Origin: an uncultured bacterium
GTDB taxonomy: Bacteria > Bacillota > Clostridia > Oscillospirales > Ruminococcaceae
Assembly: GCA_905214265.1 (NCBI GenBank)
Contig: CAJMLQ010000021.1
Span: forward strand, 1-31,774
Reading direction: 5' to 3'
DNA: 31,774 bases
The position numbers and the translations under genes were made by a program. Below are positions 23,536-31,754 of this stretch, in pieces. Below the pieces are notes generated by a model, which saw only the letters and a program-made list of their open reading frames with translations, was not told the origin of the DNA and did no database searches. Every line of letters starts with the position of its first letter. Positions within the stretch are counted from its first letter, which is position 1.

Positions 23536-23577
23536 CGAGCCGGAGCGACACAGATGATCGCTCCGGCTCGCCGTTTT
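23536..23577 (+). terminator. Terminator of the NifX-like gene
   Basis: A perfect 13-bp stem CGAGCCGGAGCGA (23536-23548) with TCGCTCCGGCTCG (23558-23570), a 9-nt loop, then CCGTTTTTT. It also faces the end of the convergent importer operon (GH31 stop at 23601), where the minus-strand T run is shorter. Confidence 0.92.
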
Positions 23578-23600
23578 TTCTGCGGAAGGAGGGTATCAAA

Positions 23601-25115
23601 TCAGGGCTGCTTCCGGAACCAGGGAAGGGTGTCCAGAGGTGCGTCCACTGTAACGGTACAGGGACCTTCCCAAACTCTGCCGGAGGGGTCCGCCCACTTC
23701 CCTGCCGGGAAAACGACGGTGCGGCTGGTCTGCCCCTGGGTGAGAACAGGGGCGGCCAGGACGGAATCTCCCAGGAGAAATTCGTCGGTCACTGCGGTGA
23801 GGCCCTGGCCCGGGAACACATACTCCAGGCAGCGGACGATGGGGTCTCCGGTTTCCGCAGCATGGGCGGCGAGACAGAAGATCTCCTCCCCCATCCGCGC
23901 ATGGAGCAGGACCGCCTCCTTGACCAGCGCGGCATTTTCGGGATCCAGCACCCGCCAGGGCGCTACGGAAAGCTGCATCATGCCCATCAAGGCGTTGGCC
24001 TGGGCCCAGCGGACGAACAGCTCCTCATCCAGTTTCTGTCCCTTGTTGAAGCAGTCCAGGATTCCGCCGCCGACCATATCCGGGCAGCAGTAAGCATAGC
24101 CCAGAAGGCCCTGAGTGATGGTGTGGGGGATCAGAGTGTTCAAACCGAAATTGTTCCAGGTGTGGTACTTGTCATGGAGCCGTGCAACGATGGGCTGGCC
24201 GCCGAAGGCGTAGGCGGCGCGGAACTCATTGAGCGGATAACGAACCCCCACCCGGTTGAAACGGGTGGTCTGCTCACGGGCAGGGCCGGGGACACAGATC
24301 CGGTCGCCATCCTGGTAAAAGTAGTAGTCGCCGGCATCGAATTTATAGCCATCCACGCCGTAATCCCGCATCAAGCCGTCCAGCTGGGCCCAGTACCAGG
24401 CGCAGGCCTCCGGATTGGAGAAGTCCAGGACGCAGCTGTAGCCGCTCCACCACTTGCGGACGGCCGGTTCCCCGTCCGGGCGGCGGATCAAATAGCCACG
24501 GTCCCGGAGCAGCTTGAAGTTCGCACCGGCGCTGGCCACGATAGGCGACGTCCAGAGCATCACCTGAAAGCCCATTTCATGAAGGCGGCGGATCATTCCG
24601 GCAGGGTCCGGGATCTTGCGGCGGTTGAATTCAAAAAGGCCGTAGTCCTCCTGCCAACCACCGTCGATCATCAGAATACCGGCGGGATAACCGTTTTCCA
24701 GAATCTGAGAGGCGTAGGCGAGAATGCGATCCGCCGTCTGGTCCGTTCCCAGCTCGATCCAGGTGTTATATTGAGGGCGCTGGAAAAACCACTGGCCGGG
24801 GAGCCGCCTTTCGAAGGGAAAGTGCTTTTTCATGGCGTCCTGATAGGCGTTTCTCAGGGTCCCATGGCCCTCCTCCAGGGTGAGGCCCTCCTCCACGGTT
24901 GTTTCGATAAAGCCCTCCCGCACCTCAACGGAAAAAGGCCGGTCTCCCCAGAGGTACCGACCCTTGGACGAGAGAAGAAATGGAGAAAACTGATCTGATT
25001 CGCTGGTCCCGTTGATGTTCAAAGTGAGCTGACTGCTACGGGTGAAGGGCATCTGGTGTCCATCCCGGACAGAACAGCCCCACCAGTATTCATCGGGCAG
25101 GATTTTGATCTTCAT
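23601..25115 (-). CDS. GH31 glycoside hydrolase, MYORG/NET37-like clade
   Basis: A 504-aa retaining glycosidase. A short N-terminal beta-sandwich part is followed by a (beta/alpha)8 barrel: NTWIELGTDQ, then LMIDGGWQEDYGLFEFNRRK, MLWTSPIV, the nucleophile Asp260 in DGYKFDAGD, and the probable acid/base Asp346 in CCPDMVGGG. The PDMVGG loop in place of the usual GH31 WxGD, and the compact size, recall the MYORG group, where alpha-galactosidase activity is described. That would fit the galactose genes in this window, but alpha-glucosidase or alpha-xylosidase activity cannot be excluded. ATG 25115 is chosen (GGAAG upstream); the longer open frame runs into the regulator gene. It is the last gene of the importer operon. 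Confidence 0.9.
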   Translation of the reverse strand: MKIKILPDEYWWGCSVRDGHQMPFTRSSQLTLNINGTSESDQFSPFLLSSKGRYLWGDRPFSVEVREGFIETTVEEGLTLEEGHGTLRNAYQDAMKKHFPFERRLPGQWFFQRPQYNTWIELGTDQTADRILAYASQILENGYPAGILMIDGGWQEDYGLFEFNRRKIPDPAGMIRRLHEMGFQVMLWTSPIVASAGANFKLLRDRGYLIRRPDGEPAVRKWWSGYSCVLDFSNPEACAWYWAQLDGLMRDYGVDGYKFDAGDYYFYQDGDRICVPGPAREQTTRFNRVGVRYPLNEFRAAYAFGGQPIVARLHDKYHTWNNFGLNTLIPHTITQGLLGYAYCCPDMVGGGILDCFNKGQKLDEELFVRWAQANALMGMMQLSVAPWRVLDPENAALVKEAVLLHARMGEEIFCLAAHAAETGDPIVRCLEYVFPGQGLTAVTDEFLLGDSVLAAPVLTQGQTSRTVVFPAGKWADPSGRVWEGPCTVTVDAPLDTLPWFRKQP

Positions 25116-25167
25116 GAAGGCGCTTCCTTTCCTGCGGCGGCCGGGCACTCCCCGTCCGCCGGTCCTT

Positions 25168-27345
25168 TTATTCTGCAATGCTCTCTGGGAGCTTCTGGCG
25201 GCAGTCTGCCACACTGTATCCATACATCGCCTTAAACTTCCGGCGGAAACTGGAGTGGTCGGAGTAACCCACTCGGGCCACGATCTCTGTGACGGGAAGC
25301 TCCGTGGTTTCCAGAAGCTCCCGGGCCTTTTCCAGGCGGAGATGGGTCAGGTAATCGATATAGGTCATGTTGATGTTGGACTTAAAGTATCGGCTCAGGT
25401 GAGACTTGTCAATGCCCGCGTATTCCGCCACTTCACCTGCGGAAAGATTATAGTCGCTGTAATGTTCCTGAATGTAGGCCAGGATCGTTTCAAACTCCAT
25501 CGGCGCGGCCGGCTCTGCACAGTATTTATGCAGGAGCCGGCGGATCTCTGTTCCAAAGGAACCGCCGTCGTTCATATCCAGGCAAACCGCCTCCCGGAGC
25601 AGCTCCTCGCTCCCGCTGCCGGTGTTCCCAATAGCGGAGAGCAGGCACTGCAGGATGCAGTAGCGAAGATAAGCCTGATTGCTTTCTGAACTGCAGGCAC
25701 TGGAAATGCTTCGCTCCATCCGCTGCAGGCAGGCATCCGCTGTGTCCAGATCCCGCTTCTCGATACTTTCTGCAAAGGCTTTCAGATCCCCCTGATTGAG
25801 GCGAGCGACCCGGCTGTGGGGATCCATCATCTGCTCAAAGCAGACCGGCGTACAGGAGGCGGAGTCCTTTTCCAGCAGCTCAACGGTCTCCCGAAAGGCG
25901 ATCTCCGCCATGAAGAGCTCCTGGTAGACCTGGCTCATTCCCACACGGATGTTCCGGGCCCCGCAACCCGCCAGCACCTCTTGGAGCCGGGAGGCGGTCT
26001 CCAGACGCATGGAACGGTCCTCGTCTGGATTGGGCAGCTCTGCAAGGAAAATCAGTCCGCGTCGGCCGCAGAGGTCCGTTTCGCAAATCAGGTCCCCGCT
26101 CATCAGCTGCAGGGTCTCGCGAAAAAGCTCTTCCGGCCCTTCCATGACGATGCCACCAATGAAAAAATAATCCTCCACCAGTTCCATGCCGCAGGATTGG
26201 AGCAGCTGGTTGACCGCCGGACGCTCCCGAAGGACGCCGCTAGCCAGCATCCGCATGGTCTGCTGGCGGAGGATGCTGCGGTAGCTGCGGATAGAGGAGG
26301 TCAAGCTGGCCGATTCGCTGACCGAGCGGCGGAGCATGCTGCCGATAAAAGCAAATTCGTCGCCGCGGCGAAATTCCACAGGGCTGCCCTGGATCACGGC
26401 CTCCAGCTTTTTGACGCCGTTCATCCGGCGCTTGCTGAACCAGATGGAGATTGCGGCGGAAGCAAGCAAGCCTAGGATCAGGATGAGAAAACTCAGCTGC
26501 TGACTGCGCAGGACCTCCTCATAAAGCAGATCGGAGCGGTAGCGCACCTCCAGGCTGGCTCCCATAACGGCCGCCTGGGACTGGATCGAAGTGTAGTGCC
26601 CTTCCAAGGGTTCCTCTTGCAGAAGAGCAATACCGTTCTGGTCGCCGGAAAAGCGGACTGTACTGCCATCGGAGAAGGTCAGGTCAATGTTCACAGGGCA
26701 GCCGGAGGCCACCGGCGCGAGGATGCTGCAGACCTCGTTGAAATTGATAAGAAAGTTCACCGAAAAGCTGTTGGTGGAAATGTTGGCGGGCACTCCGAAA
26801 TGCAGCAGAAGGTATCCCCCGCCCCGGGCCCGGGCGGACAGAAGAGGAACTGCCGCGTCCTGAGGACTGTCCAAAAGCTCAGATAGGGCCTGGCAGTCCG
26901 AACTGGAAAGGTTCAGCGTATTGGTGAGATAGACATCCTTACGCACTACCCCAAAAGAGGTATAGAGAGAGCCGTCTCCGCAGTAAAGGAAAATGCTCTC
27001 CGTTGTCATATCGTATTTGCTGGCGCTCCGAATGGCGGAAATCGCATGATACCGCTTGCTGTTTGTTGCCCAAAAGGCTCCCTCCAAATAGCTATCTGAA
27101 GCCAGGGCATAGCTACTACCGGTATAAGAAGCGTAAAGACTGTTTAACTCGGCGCAGACCTTGTCTATCTGGGTGGAGACGTTTTGGTAGGTAGTCTGCT
27201 TCAGCGAACGCAGCATATGGTTGGAAACCAGGAAGCTGACGGTCAGAACCGGCACCAAAATCAGGAGATAGGACCGCAGAAAACGATAGAGCAGATTGGA
27301 TTTTGGCTGATCAGGCAGATTCTCCACTTCCTTTCTCATCCGCAT
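25168..27345 (-). CDS. Membrane-anchored AraC-family regulator with extracytoplasmic sensor
   Basis: A 725-aa one-component sensor-regulator. TM1 is at about 24-46, an extracytoplasmic Cache-like region at about 47-280, and TM2 at about 286-306 (SFLILILGLLASAAISIWF). A linker and a long middle domain (about 330-600) are followed by the AraC-type double helix-turn-helix at about 625-720 (LSAGEVAEYAGIDKSHLSRYF, VARVGYSDHSSFRRKFKAMYG). This layout is the Firmicutes YtdP/YesS type that senses sugars outside and activates neighbouring transporter genes. It lies between the solute-binding protein gene and the GH31 gene and probably controls this operon. Ribosome sites at either candidate start (27345 or 27339) are weak, suggesting low expression. 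Confidence 0.93.
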   Translation of the reverse strand: MRMRKEVENLPDQPKSNLLYRFLRSYLLILVPVLTVSFLVSNHMLRSLKQTTYQNVSTQIDKVCAELNSLYASYTGSSYALASDSYLEGAFWATNSKRYHAISAIRSASKYDMTTESIFLYCGDGSLYTSFGVVRKDVYLTNTLNLSSSDCQALSELLDSPQDAAVPLLSARARGGGYLLLHFGVPANISTNSFSVNFLINFNEVCSILAPVASGCPVNIDLTFSDGSTVRFSGDQNGIALLQEEPLEGHYTSIQSQAAVMGASLEVRYRSDLLYEEVLRSQQLSFLILILGLLASAAISIWFSKRRMNGVKKLEAVIQGSPVEFRRGDEFAFIGSMLRRSVSESASLTSSIRSYRSILRQQTMRMLASGVLRERPAVNQLLQSCGMELVEDYFFIGGIVMEGPEELFRETLQLMSGDLICETDLCGRRGLIFLAELPNPDEDRSMRLETASRLQEVLAGCGARNIRVGMSQVYQELFMAEIAFRETVELLEKDSASCTPVCFEQMMDPHSRVARLNQGDLKAFAESIEKRDLDTADACLQRMERSISSACSSESNQAYLRYCILQCLLSAIGNTGSGSEELLREAVCLDMNDGGSFGTEIRRLLHKYCAEPAAPMEFETILAYIQEHYSDYNLSAGEVAEYAGIDKSHLSRYFKSNINMTYIDYLTHLRLEKARELLETTELPVTEIVARVGYSDHSSFRRKFKAMYGYSVADCRQKLPESIAE

Positions 27346-27363
27346 CCGCGGGAAACCGCACAG

Positions 27364-27392
27364 GAGCCAAACGGATTGGCTCCGTTTGGCTC
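27364..27392 (-). repeat. Intercistronic hairpin after the solute-binding protein gene
   Basis: A perfect 12-bp inverted repeat GAGCCAAACGGA/TCCGTTTGGCTC (27364-27375, 27381-27392) has a 5-nt loop and no T run after it on the minus strand. It lies between the binding-protein gene and the regulator gene. Such stems usually protect the 3' end of an abundant binding-protein mRNA and lower expression of the genes after it. Confidence 0.75.
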
Positions 27393-27417
27393 GGCGGGGA
27401 ATATAGCGTCAGATGGA

Positions 27418-29157
27418 TTATTTCAGATTGACTGCATACCGGTCGTAGGCAGCCTGCTCGATCTTCAGCAGCTCCTGGAGGCCCATGTCATCCATGGTTT
27501 TCAGGAAGGTATCCCAGTTGGCATCAATATTCTGGGTGCCGATGATGAATTCGGCCTTGGTGGACTGGATGTAGGACTGGAGAGCGGTCAAATATTTGGC
27601 ACGCTGCTCGGTTTCTTCCGAGGTGTAAACCACGTTGGGATAATCATCGCAGCACTTTACCTTGCGACAGGCGATTTCTTTATACGCCTGAAGGACGACA
27701 TTTTTTCCATCCCCATCGGTATACATTTCTTGCAGCTGTTCATCCGTCGCATTGGCGACCGCTTCCTGCTCTGGGCTATACTGTACAAATTGCCAAGCAT
27801 TCGGCCATTTCACCATATTCCGCATCCACATGCTGGAACTGTCGTAACCCGAATCCTCCCAAAATCCAGTATGATCCGCACTCTTGATTCCAAATTTATC
27901 CTCTTTAAAATTAAAGGTTTCTCCTTCCTTACCATAAAGAGCAAGAATGATGCCATCTTCCGTGTAGAGATAATCGAACATCCGACAGAGAGCTTCAGGA
28001 TATTGGGTATTAGCTGTAATCAGGCAAACAACATTCGAGTCCACAGAATTGTAAAGAGGATAGACTACTTCATCTGTCAGATCAGATGTAACACCTGTGA
28101 AGAAATCATAATCGTATACACACGTATGGTCGGATGCTCCCAATACGCTTAAAAGCGTATTCCAGTTTGCAAACATACCAACAGAATCACTTTTAATCTT
28201 TGCGTCAAATTCATCCTTTGTCTGTATGAAGCAATCCTGATCCAGCAAACCGTCGGAATACAGCCGGTTCATATATTTGACGTATTCCTTCCAGTTGTCC
28301 GTGGCTTCCGCCAGATAAACCTTGCCGCTGTCATCTGCCTGAAGCTGGTAATTCTGCGAATAGCCATAAATACCAAACGCAGAGCGCAGAACGAACTCAG
28401 CACGCATACCGGAATATTGATCATAAGTAATTGACAAAGGAATTTCATCGTTTGGATCACCGTTTCCATTAGCGTCCTGTTCCTTAAATGCCTTTAAAAC
28501 ATTATAAAGGTCTTCCGTAGTTTGAGGGTATTCTGCACCTACTTTTTCCAGCCATTTGTGATTGATGTAAGACAGTGCGACCATCTTGCTGACCTGTGTG
28601 TTCTTTGTCTTTGAAATGCCGTAGATCGCGCCGTTTTCATCACGGGAATAGGCATAGAGGGCAGGGTCCTTATCCATCTGCGCCACAAAGTTCGGCATCA
28701 GGTCTAAGTACTGGCTCATATCCAGGAAATAGCCTTCGTTTCCGTATTTATTGGCATCGGCACGAGTAAGATCGAGTTCGCATAAGAGATCCGGCAAATC
28801 GTCAGTCGTCATCATCAGGGTCAGCTGGGTGCTCCAAGCATCTTGTGGATAAGAAGTACAATCCAGCTGGATGCCTAACTCGTCTCCGAAAGCCTTAGCT
28901 ATATAAAGCTCATTCCAGTCATTGCCAAGGCCGTTGGGGCCGGCGGCGGTCACGGTAATGGTTTCATCGCAAATCGGGTAGCCTTCCTTATTGTAATAGA
29001 GCGATTCTTCCGTGTCGACAGAAGATGCCGACGACGAAGGTTCCGAGGAGACAGGCGAAGAGCTTTCGCTGGGTTTTTCGCCGCAGGAAGCCAGAGAGGC
29101 CGCCATCAAACCGGCGAGAATCAGGGAAAATGCGCGGGTCAATCTGCGTGATTTCAT
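27418..29157 (-). CDS. Extracellular solute-binding lipoprotein, LplA-like, CUT1 ABC importer
   Basis: A 579-aa family 1 binding protein that captures oligosaccharides outside and delivers them to the two permeases upstream. The signal peptide is residues 1-24 with lipobox SLASC (Cys25), followed by a Ser/Glu-rich linker (about 28-50) and two alpha/beta lobes. It is longer than typical MalE-like proteins, as usual for the LplA group. ATGGAGG lies shortly before the start. Base composition in about 27600-28700 is visibly more A/T-rich than the flanks, though no other sign of transfer is seen. It has an extra promoter of its own and a protective hairpin downstream. The ligand is unknown; alpha-galactosides are a guess from the GH31 partner. 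Confidence 0.92.
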   Translation of the reverse strand: MKSRRLTRAFSLILAGLMAASLASCGEKPSESSSPVSSEPSSSASSVDTEESLYYNKEGYPICDETITVTAAGPNGLGNDWNELYIAKAFGDELGIQLDCTSYPQDAWSTQLTLMMTTDDLPDLLCELDLTRADANKYGNEGYFLDMSQYLDLMPNFVAQMDKDPALYAYSRDENGAIYGISKTKNTQVSKMVALSYINHKWLEKVGAEYPQTTEDLYNVLKAFKEQDANGNGDPNDEIPLSITYDQYSGMRAEFVLRSAFGIYGYSQNYQLQADDSGKVYLAEATDNWKEYVKYMNRLYSDGLLDQDCFIQTKDEFDAKIKSDSVGMFANWNTLLSVLGASDHTCVYDYDFFTGVTSDLTDEVVYPLYNSVDSNVVCLITANTQYPEALCRMFDYLYTEDGIILALYGKEGETFNFKEDKFGIKSADHTGFWEDSGYDSSSMWMRNMVKWPNAWQFVQYSPEQEAVANATDEQLQEMYTDGDGKNVVLQAYKEIACRKVKCCDDYPNVVYTSEETEQRAKYLTALQSYIQSTKAEFIIGTQNIDANWDTFLKTMDDMGLQELLKIEQAAYDRYAVNLK

Positions 29158-29175
29158 GTTGTTTCCTCCATTTTC

Positions 29176-29204
29176 ATTTTAGTCTATTTTCCTTTATCCG
29201 TCAA
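29176..29204 (-). promoter_or_regulatory. Internal promoter of the solute-binding protein gene
   Basis: TTGACG (29204-29199), a 17-bp spacer and TAAAAT (29181-29176) lie in the 70-nt gap after the second permease gene. It would allow extra transcription of the binding protein, regulator and GH31 genes. Confidence 0.65.
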
Positions 29205-29227
29205 TGAGGCGGAATAAATTCCCACAA

Positions 29228-30145
29228 TTATCCTTTAACCGAGCCGATCATAACGCCTTTGGCGAAATATTTCTGCAGCCAGGGATAAACTGCCAGCATC
29301 GGGGCAGTGGAAACGATAATAACGGCATATTTGATCATATTGGCTTGATCCGCCTGCTTGAGGAGAGCTGCCATATCCTCTGGGGAATAGTCGCCGGTAG
29401 CCAGAGCGGTATCAGCAAACTTGCCAAGGGTCAGGATCTCCCGCAGGAAAACCTGGAGCGGGTATTTGGCACGGTCCTGGAGGTAGATCATGGCGTTGAA
29501 GTAACTGTTCCAGTGGCCCACGCCATAGTAGAGAATCAGAACGACGATGATGGGCGAGGACAGGGGGAGAACGATCTTTAAAAGCATTCGGAAATCGGAA
29601 CACCCGTCCAGGAACGCCGCCTCATGAAGTTCCCAGGGAATGGTGCTGGCAAAGAAGGTCCGGGCAACGATGAGGTTATAGGTGGAGACCGCCCCGAAGA
29701 TCAGCATGACCAGGCGGGTGTTCAGCAGTCCCATGGAGACGATGTTCAGATAGCCGGGGATCAGGCCGCCGCTGAAATACATGGTGATCATGAAGAGGGT
29801 CATGATCAGGCCCTTCAGCGGGCAGTCCCGACGGGACAAGGCATAAGCACAGGGAATGGTCAGGAGCAGATTGATGAGGGTGCCGAAAAAGGTGTAGAAA
29901 ATCGTGTTGGCGTAGCCAGTCCAGATAGCCTGGTAACCCAGGATGAAGCGGTAGGCCTCCAATGAAGGGGAAACAGGAAACAACACCATTTTTCCGGAGG
30001 ATACTGCCGACGGATCGCTGATGGAGGCGCTAATGACAAACAAAAGCGGATAGATCGTGACGATGAACACCAGGACGAGGAGGAAGGAGTTGACGCAGAC
30101 AAATGCAAGATCCTTACCGCGGGGTTTTTTCAAGTTTTTTTTCAT
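29228..30145 (-). CDS. ABC sugar transporter permease, LplC/YtcP-like
   Basis: A 305-aa inner-membrane permease of the CUT1 carbohydrate importer family with six predicted helices (first at about 15-40). The cytoplasmic EAA loop that docks the ATPase reads HEAAFLDGCSDFRMLLKIVL (174-193). The N-terminal ISDPSAVSSGKMVLFPVSPS stretch and the C-terminal KYFAKGVMIGSVKG end are typical of YtcP/LplC proteins. It starts 15 nt after the first permease gene ends, so the two are co-translated partners. No ATPase gene is nearby; CUT1 systems of this type use a shared MsmX-like ATPase encoded elsewhere. Confidence 0.93.
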   Translation of the reverse strand: MKKNLKKPRGKDLAFVCVNSFLLVLVFIVTIYPLLFVISASISDPSAVSSGKMVLFPVSPSLEAYRFILGYQAIWTGYANTIFYTFFGTLINLLLTIPCAYALSRRDCPLKGLIMTLFMITMYFSGGLIPGYLNIVSMGLLNTRLVMLIFGAVSTYNLIVARTFFASTIPWELHEAAFLDGCSDFRMLLKIVLPLSSPIIVVLILYYGVGHWNSYFNAMIYLQDRAKYPLQVFLREILTLGKFADTALATGDYSPEDMAALLKQADQANMIKYAVIIVSTAPMLAVYPWLQKYFAKGVMIGSVKG

Positions 30146-30160
30146 GGCGGGCTTCCTTTC

Positions 30161-31117
30161 TCACCAAAGGCTCGTGTGGGCCGCCTTTTTGGACAGAGCG
30201 TTGGCGGCGATGAGGATGGTGCAGTTGATAACCGAATTGAAAAGGCCTGCGGCAGTGGAAAATCCGAAATTCTTATCCACCAGGCCGGACTTGTAGACGT
30301 ACGTGGAGATAACCTCTGAGCCGGAGAGGTTGGTGGGGTTCTGGAGGGCGTAGATCTTTTCGTAGCCGACGCTCAAGAGAGAGCCGCACTGCAGGATGAA
30401 CAACACCAGGATCGTGGGAACCAGAACCGGAAGATTGATGTGGATGATCTTCTGCATCCGGGAGGCGCCGTCCATTTCTGCCGCCTCCAGCAGGGACTGG
30501 TCCACACCGGAAAGGGCCGCGAAGTAGATGATCGCGCCCCAGCCGGTGCCCTGCCACAGGCCGCTGATAACGTAGACCCACTTAAACATACCGGGCTGCT
30601 GCATAAAGCTGATGGACTCTATTCCGAACAGATTCAGGCCCTTATTGATGATGCCGGAGGTCGGACTCAGGAAAAGGATGACCATACCGCAGACCACAAC
30701 CGTGGAAATGAAGTGCGGAGCATAAGAAACAGTCTGGAAGAATTTCTTTAGGCGCTGATTCTGCATCTCATTAACCATCAGCGCCAGGATGATGGGCATA
30801 GGAAAGCCAACGACCAGACTCAGCAGGCTGATGGAGAGGGTGTTTTTGAGAATGATGGGAAACCAATAGGAGCTGAAAAGCTGGGTAAAGTTATCGAAGC
30901 CGCACCAAGGACTCCCCAATATTCCCTTTTTGAAACTGTAATCCTTAAAGGCAATGATGATGCCGTACATGGGCTTGTACTGGAAAAGAATGAGATAAAG
31001 CAGTGCTGGCAACGTCATCAAAAGCAGCTGCCAGTGACGGACGATCTGCTTCAGCAGGCCGCGACTGCCGGAAAGGGCCTGCGCTTTTTTGCGTTTGGCG
31101 GTGAGCGTTTCAGTCAT
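30161..31117 (-). CDS. ABC sugar transporter permease, LplB-like
   Basis: A 318-aa inner-membrane permease, first gene of the importer operon. It has a cytosolic N-terminal tail of about 28 residues, six helices and the EAA loop EAAEMDGASRMQKIIHINLP starting at residue 211. LplB/YteP-like hallmarks are the FQYKPMYGIIIAFKDYSFKKG segment after the first helix and NPTNLSGSEVISTYVYKSGL near the end. AGGAGG lies 7 nt before the ATG. The upstream region has a -10-like TATAAA (31158-31153) without a matching -35, fitting an activator-dependent promoter. Confidence 0.94.
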   Translation of the reverse strand: MTETLTAKRKKAQALSGSRGLLKQIVRHWQLLLMTLPALLYLILFQYKPMYGIIIAFKDYSFKKGILGSPWCGFDNFTQLFSSYWFPIILKNTLSISLLSLVVGFPMPIILALMVNEMQNQRLKKFFQTVSYAPHFISTVVVCGMVILFLSPTSGIINKGLNLFGIESISFMQQPGMFKWVYVISGLWQGTGWGAIIYFAALSGVDQSLLEAAEMDGASRMQKIIHINLPVLVPTILVLFILQCGSLLSVGYEKIYALQNPTNLSGSEVISTYVYKSGLVDKNFGFSTAAGLFNSVINCTILIAANALSKKAAHTSLW

Positions 31118-31269
31118 ATGGATTCCTCCTGATTTTTACGTACCCGGTATGCTTTATATTCTAAGGCGGACTTCCCAAACTGTAAATATGGTCAAAAACG
31201 CGAGTCGGACCGCCGACATTCGGAAAATCCGACAGAATTACCAGTGCTGGCGAATTTCACCATACCGAA

Positions 31270-31309
31270 AAAACCTGTCAATCTTTCCTTTCAGAGATTG
31301 ACAGGTTTT
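31270..31309. repeat. Perfect 15-bp inverted repeat overlapping a promoter, candidate operator
   Basis: AAAACCTGTCAATCT (31270-31284) and AGATTGACAGGTTTT (31295-31309) are exact inverse complements with a 10-nt spacer. The right arm contains the -35 TTGACA of the downstream gene, and the left arm carries the same hexamer on the other strand. It may be a repressor operator. As RNA it would be a hairpin ending in TTTT, so a terminator is the main alternative, but no gene upstream on the plus strand needs one. Confidence 0.7.
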
Positions 31310-31326
31310 ACCCTCTATATTATAAT
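31298..31326 (+). promoter_or_regulatory. Consensus promoter of the last gene
   Basis: TTGACA (31298-31303), 17 bp and TATAAT (31321-31326) are both perfect hexamers. Such a strong core promoter with an inverted repeat over its -35 box suggests control by repression. Confidence 0.88.
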
Positions 31327-31388
31327 GCAGATAAACGCACCGGTTCTTTTTCCTCGGCTTAGTCATTCGACGTTAGGAGGTCAAGCGT

Positions 31389-31754
31389 ATGAAAAGCGCA
31401 CAGGTTCACAGCGGCGACGGAAGCCCTGGTCTATATCTCGACGGCAGGAAGACTGTACCTATTCTATACGGTTTAAGCGATATCCCCGCATCGGGCAGCA
31501 ACACAGCCCAAGCCCAGCGGAACATCCGGCTCTTTGCGGAACAAGGAGTGAACCTGGTGACGGCGGACACCGGCCTGCACCTGGGGTGGCACAAGGCCTC
31601 CCCTTTTGAAACCGAGCCCCTGCGAGAGGAAATCGCCGGGGTGCTGGACGCCAATCCCGGCGCAGGGGTCATCCTGCGGCTGCATCTCAATCCACCCTAC
31701 TGGTGGATGCGGGATTTTCCGGAAGAAACCGTCCGCTATGGAGTGGGACAATGA
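31389..31754 (+). CDS. Truncated glycoside hydrolase-like protein (N-terminal part)
   Basis: The first roughly 118 residues of what looks like a clan GH-A TIM-barrel enzyme: short N-terminal strands (LYLDGRKTVPILYGLSDIP), then NIRLFAEQGVNLVTADTGLH, LHLGWHKASPF, and ILRLHLNPPYWWMRDFP, where the PPYWW segment resembles substrate-lining barrel strands of GH42/GH5-like enzymes. I cannot fix the family. The frame closes at 31754 in sequence that looks foreign (see the right-end entry), so the real gene almost certainly continues beyond the contig. AGGAGG lies 8 nt before the ATG. It is divergent from the importer operon and may act on the sugar that operon imports. Confidence 0.65.
   Translation: MKSAQVHSGDGSPGLYLDGRKTVPILYGLSDIPASGSNTAQAQRNIRLFAEQGVNLVTADTGLHLGWHKASPFETEPLREEIAGVLDANPGAGVILRLHLNPPYWWMRDFPEETVRYGVGQ

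Noticed and set aside
27600..28700. Horizontal transfer of the solute-binding gene suggested by lower GC
   Set aside because: The gene sits in a coherent operon with matching regulator and permeases and has no flanking mobile elements; binding proteins often differ in composition because of their amino-acid content.
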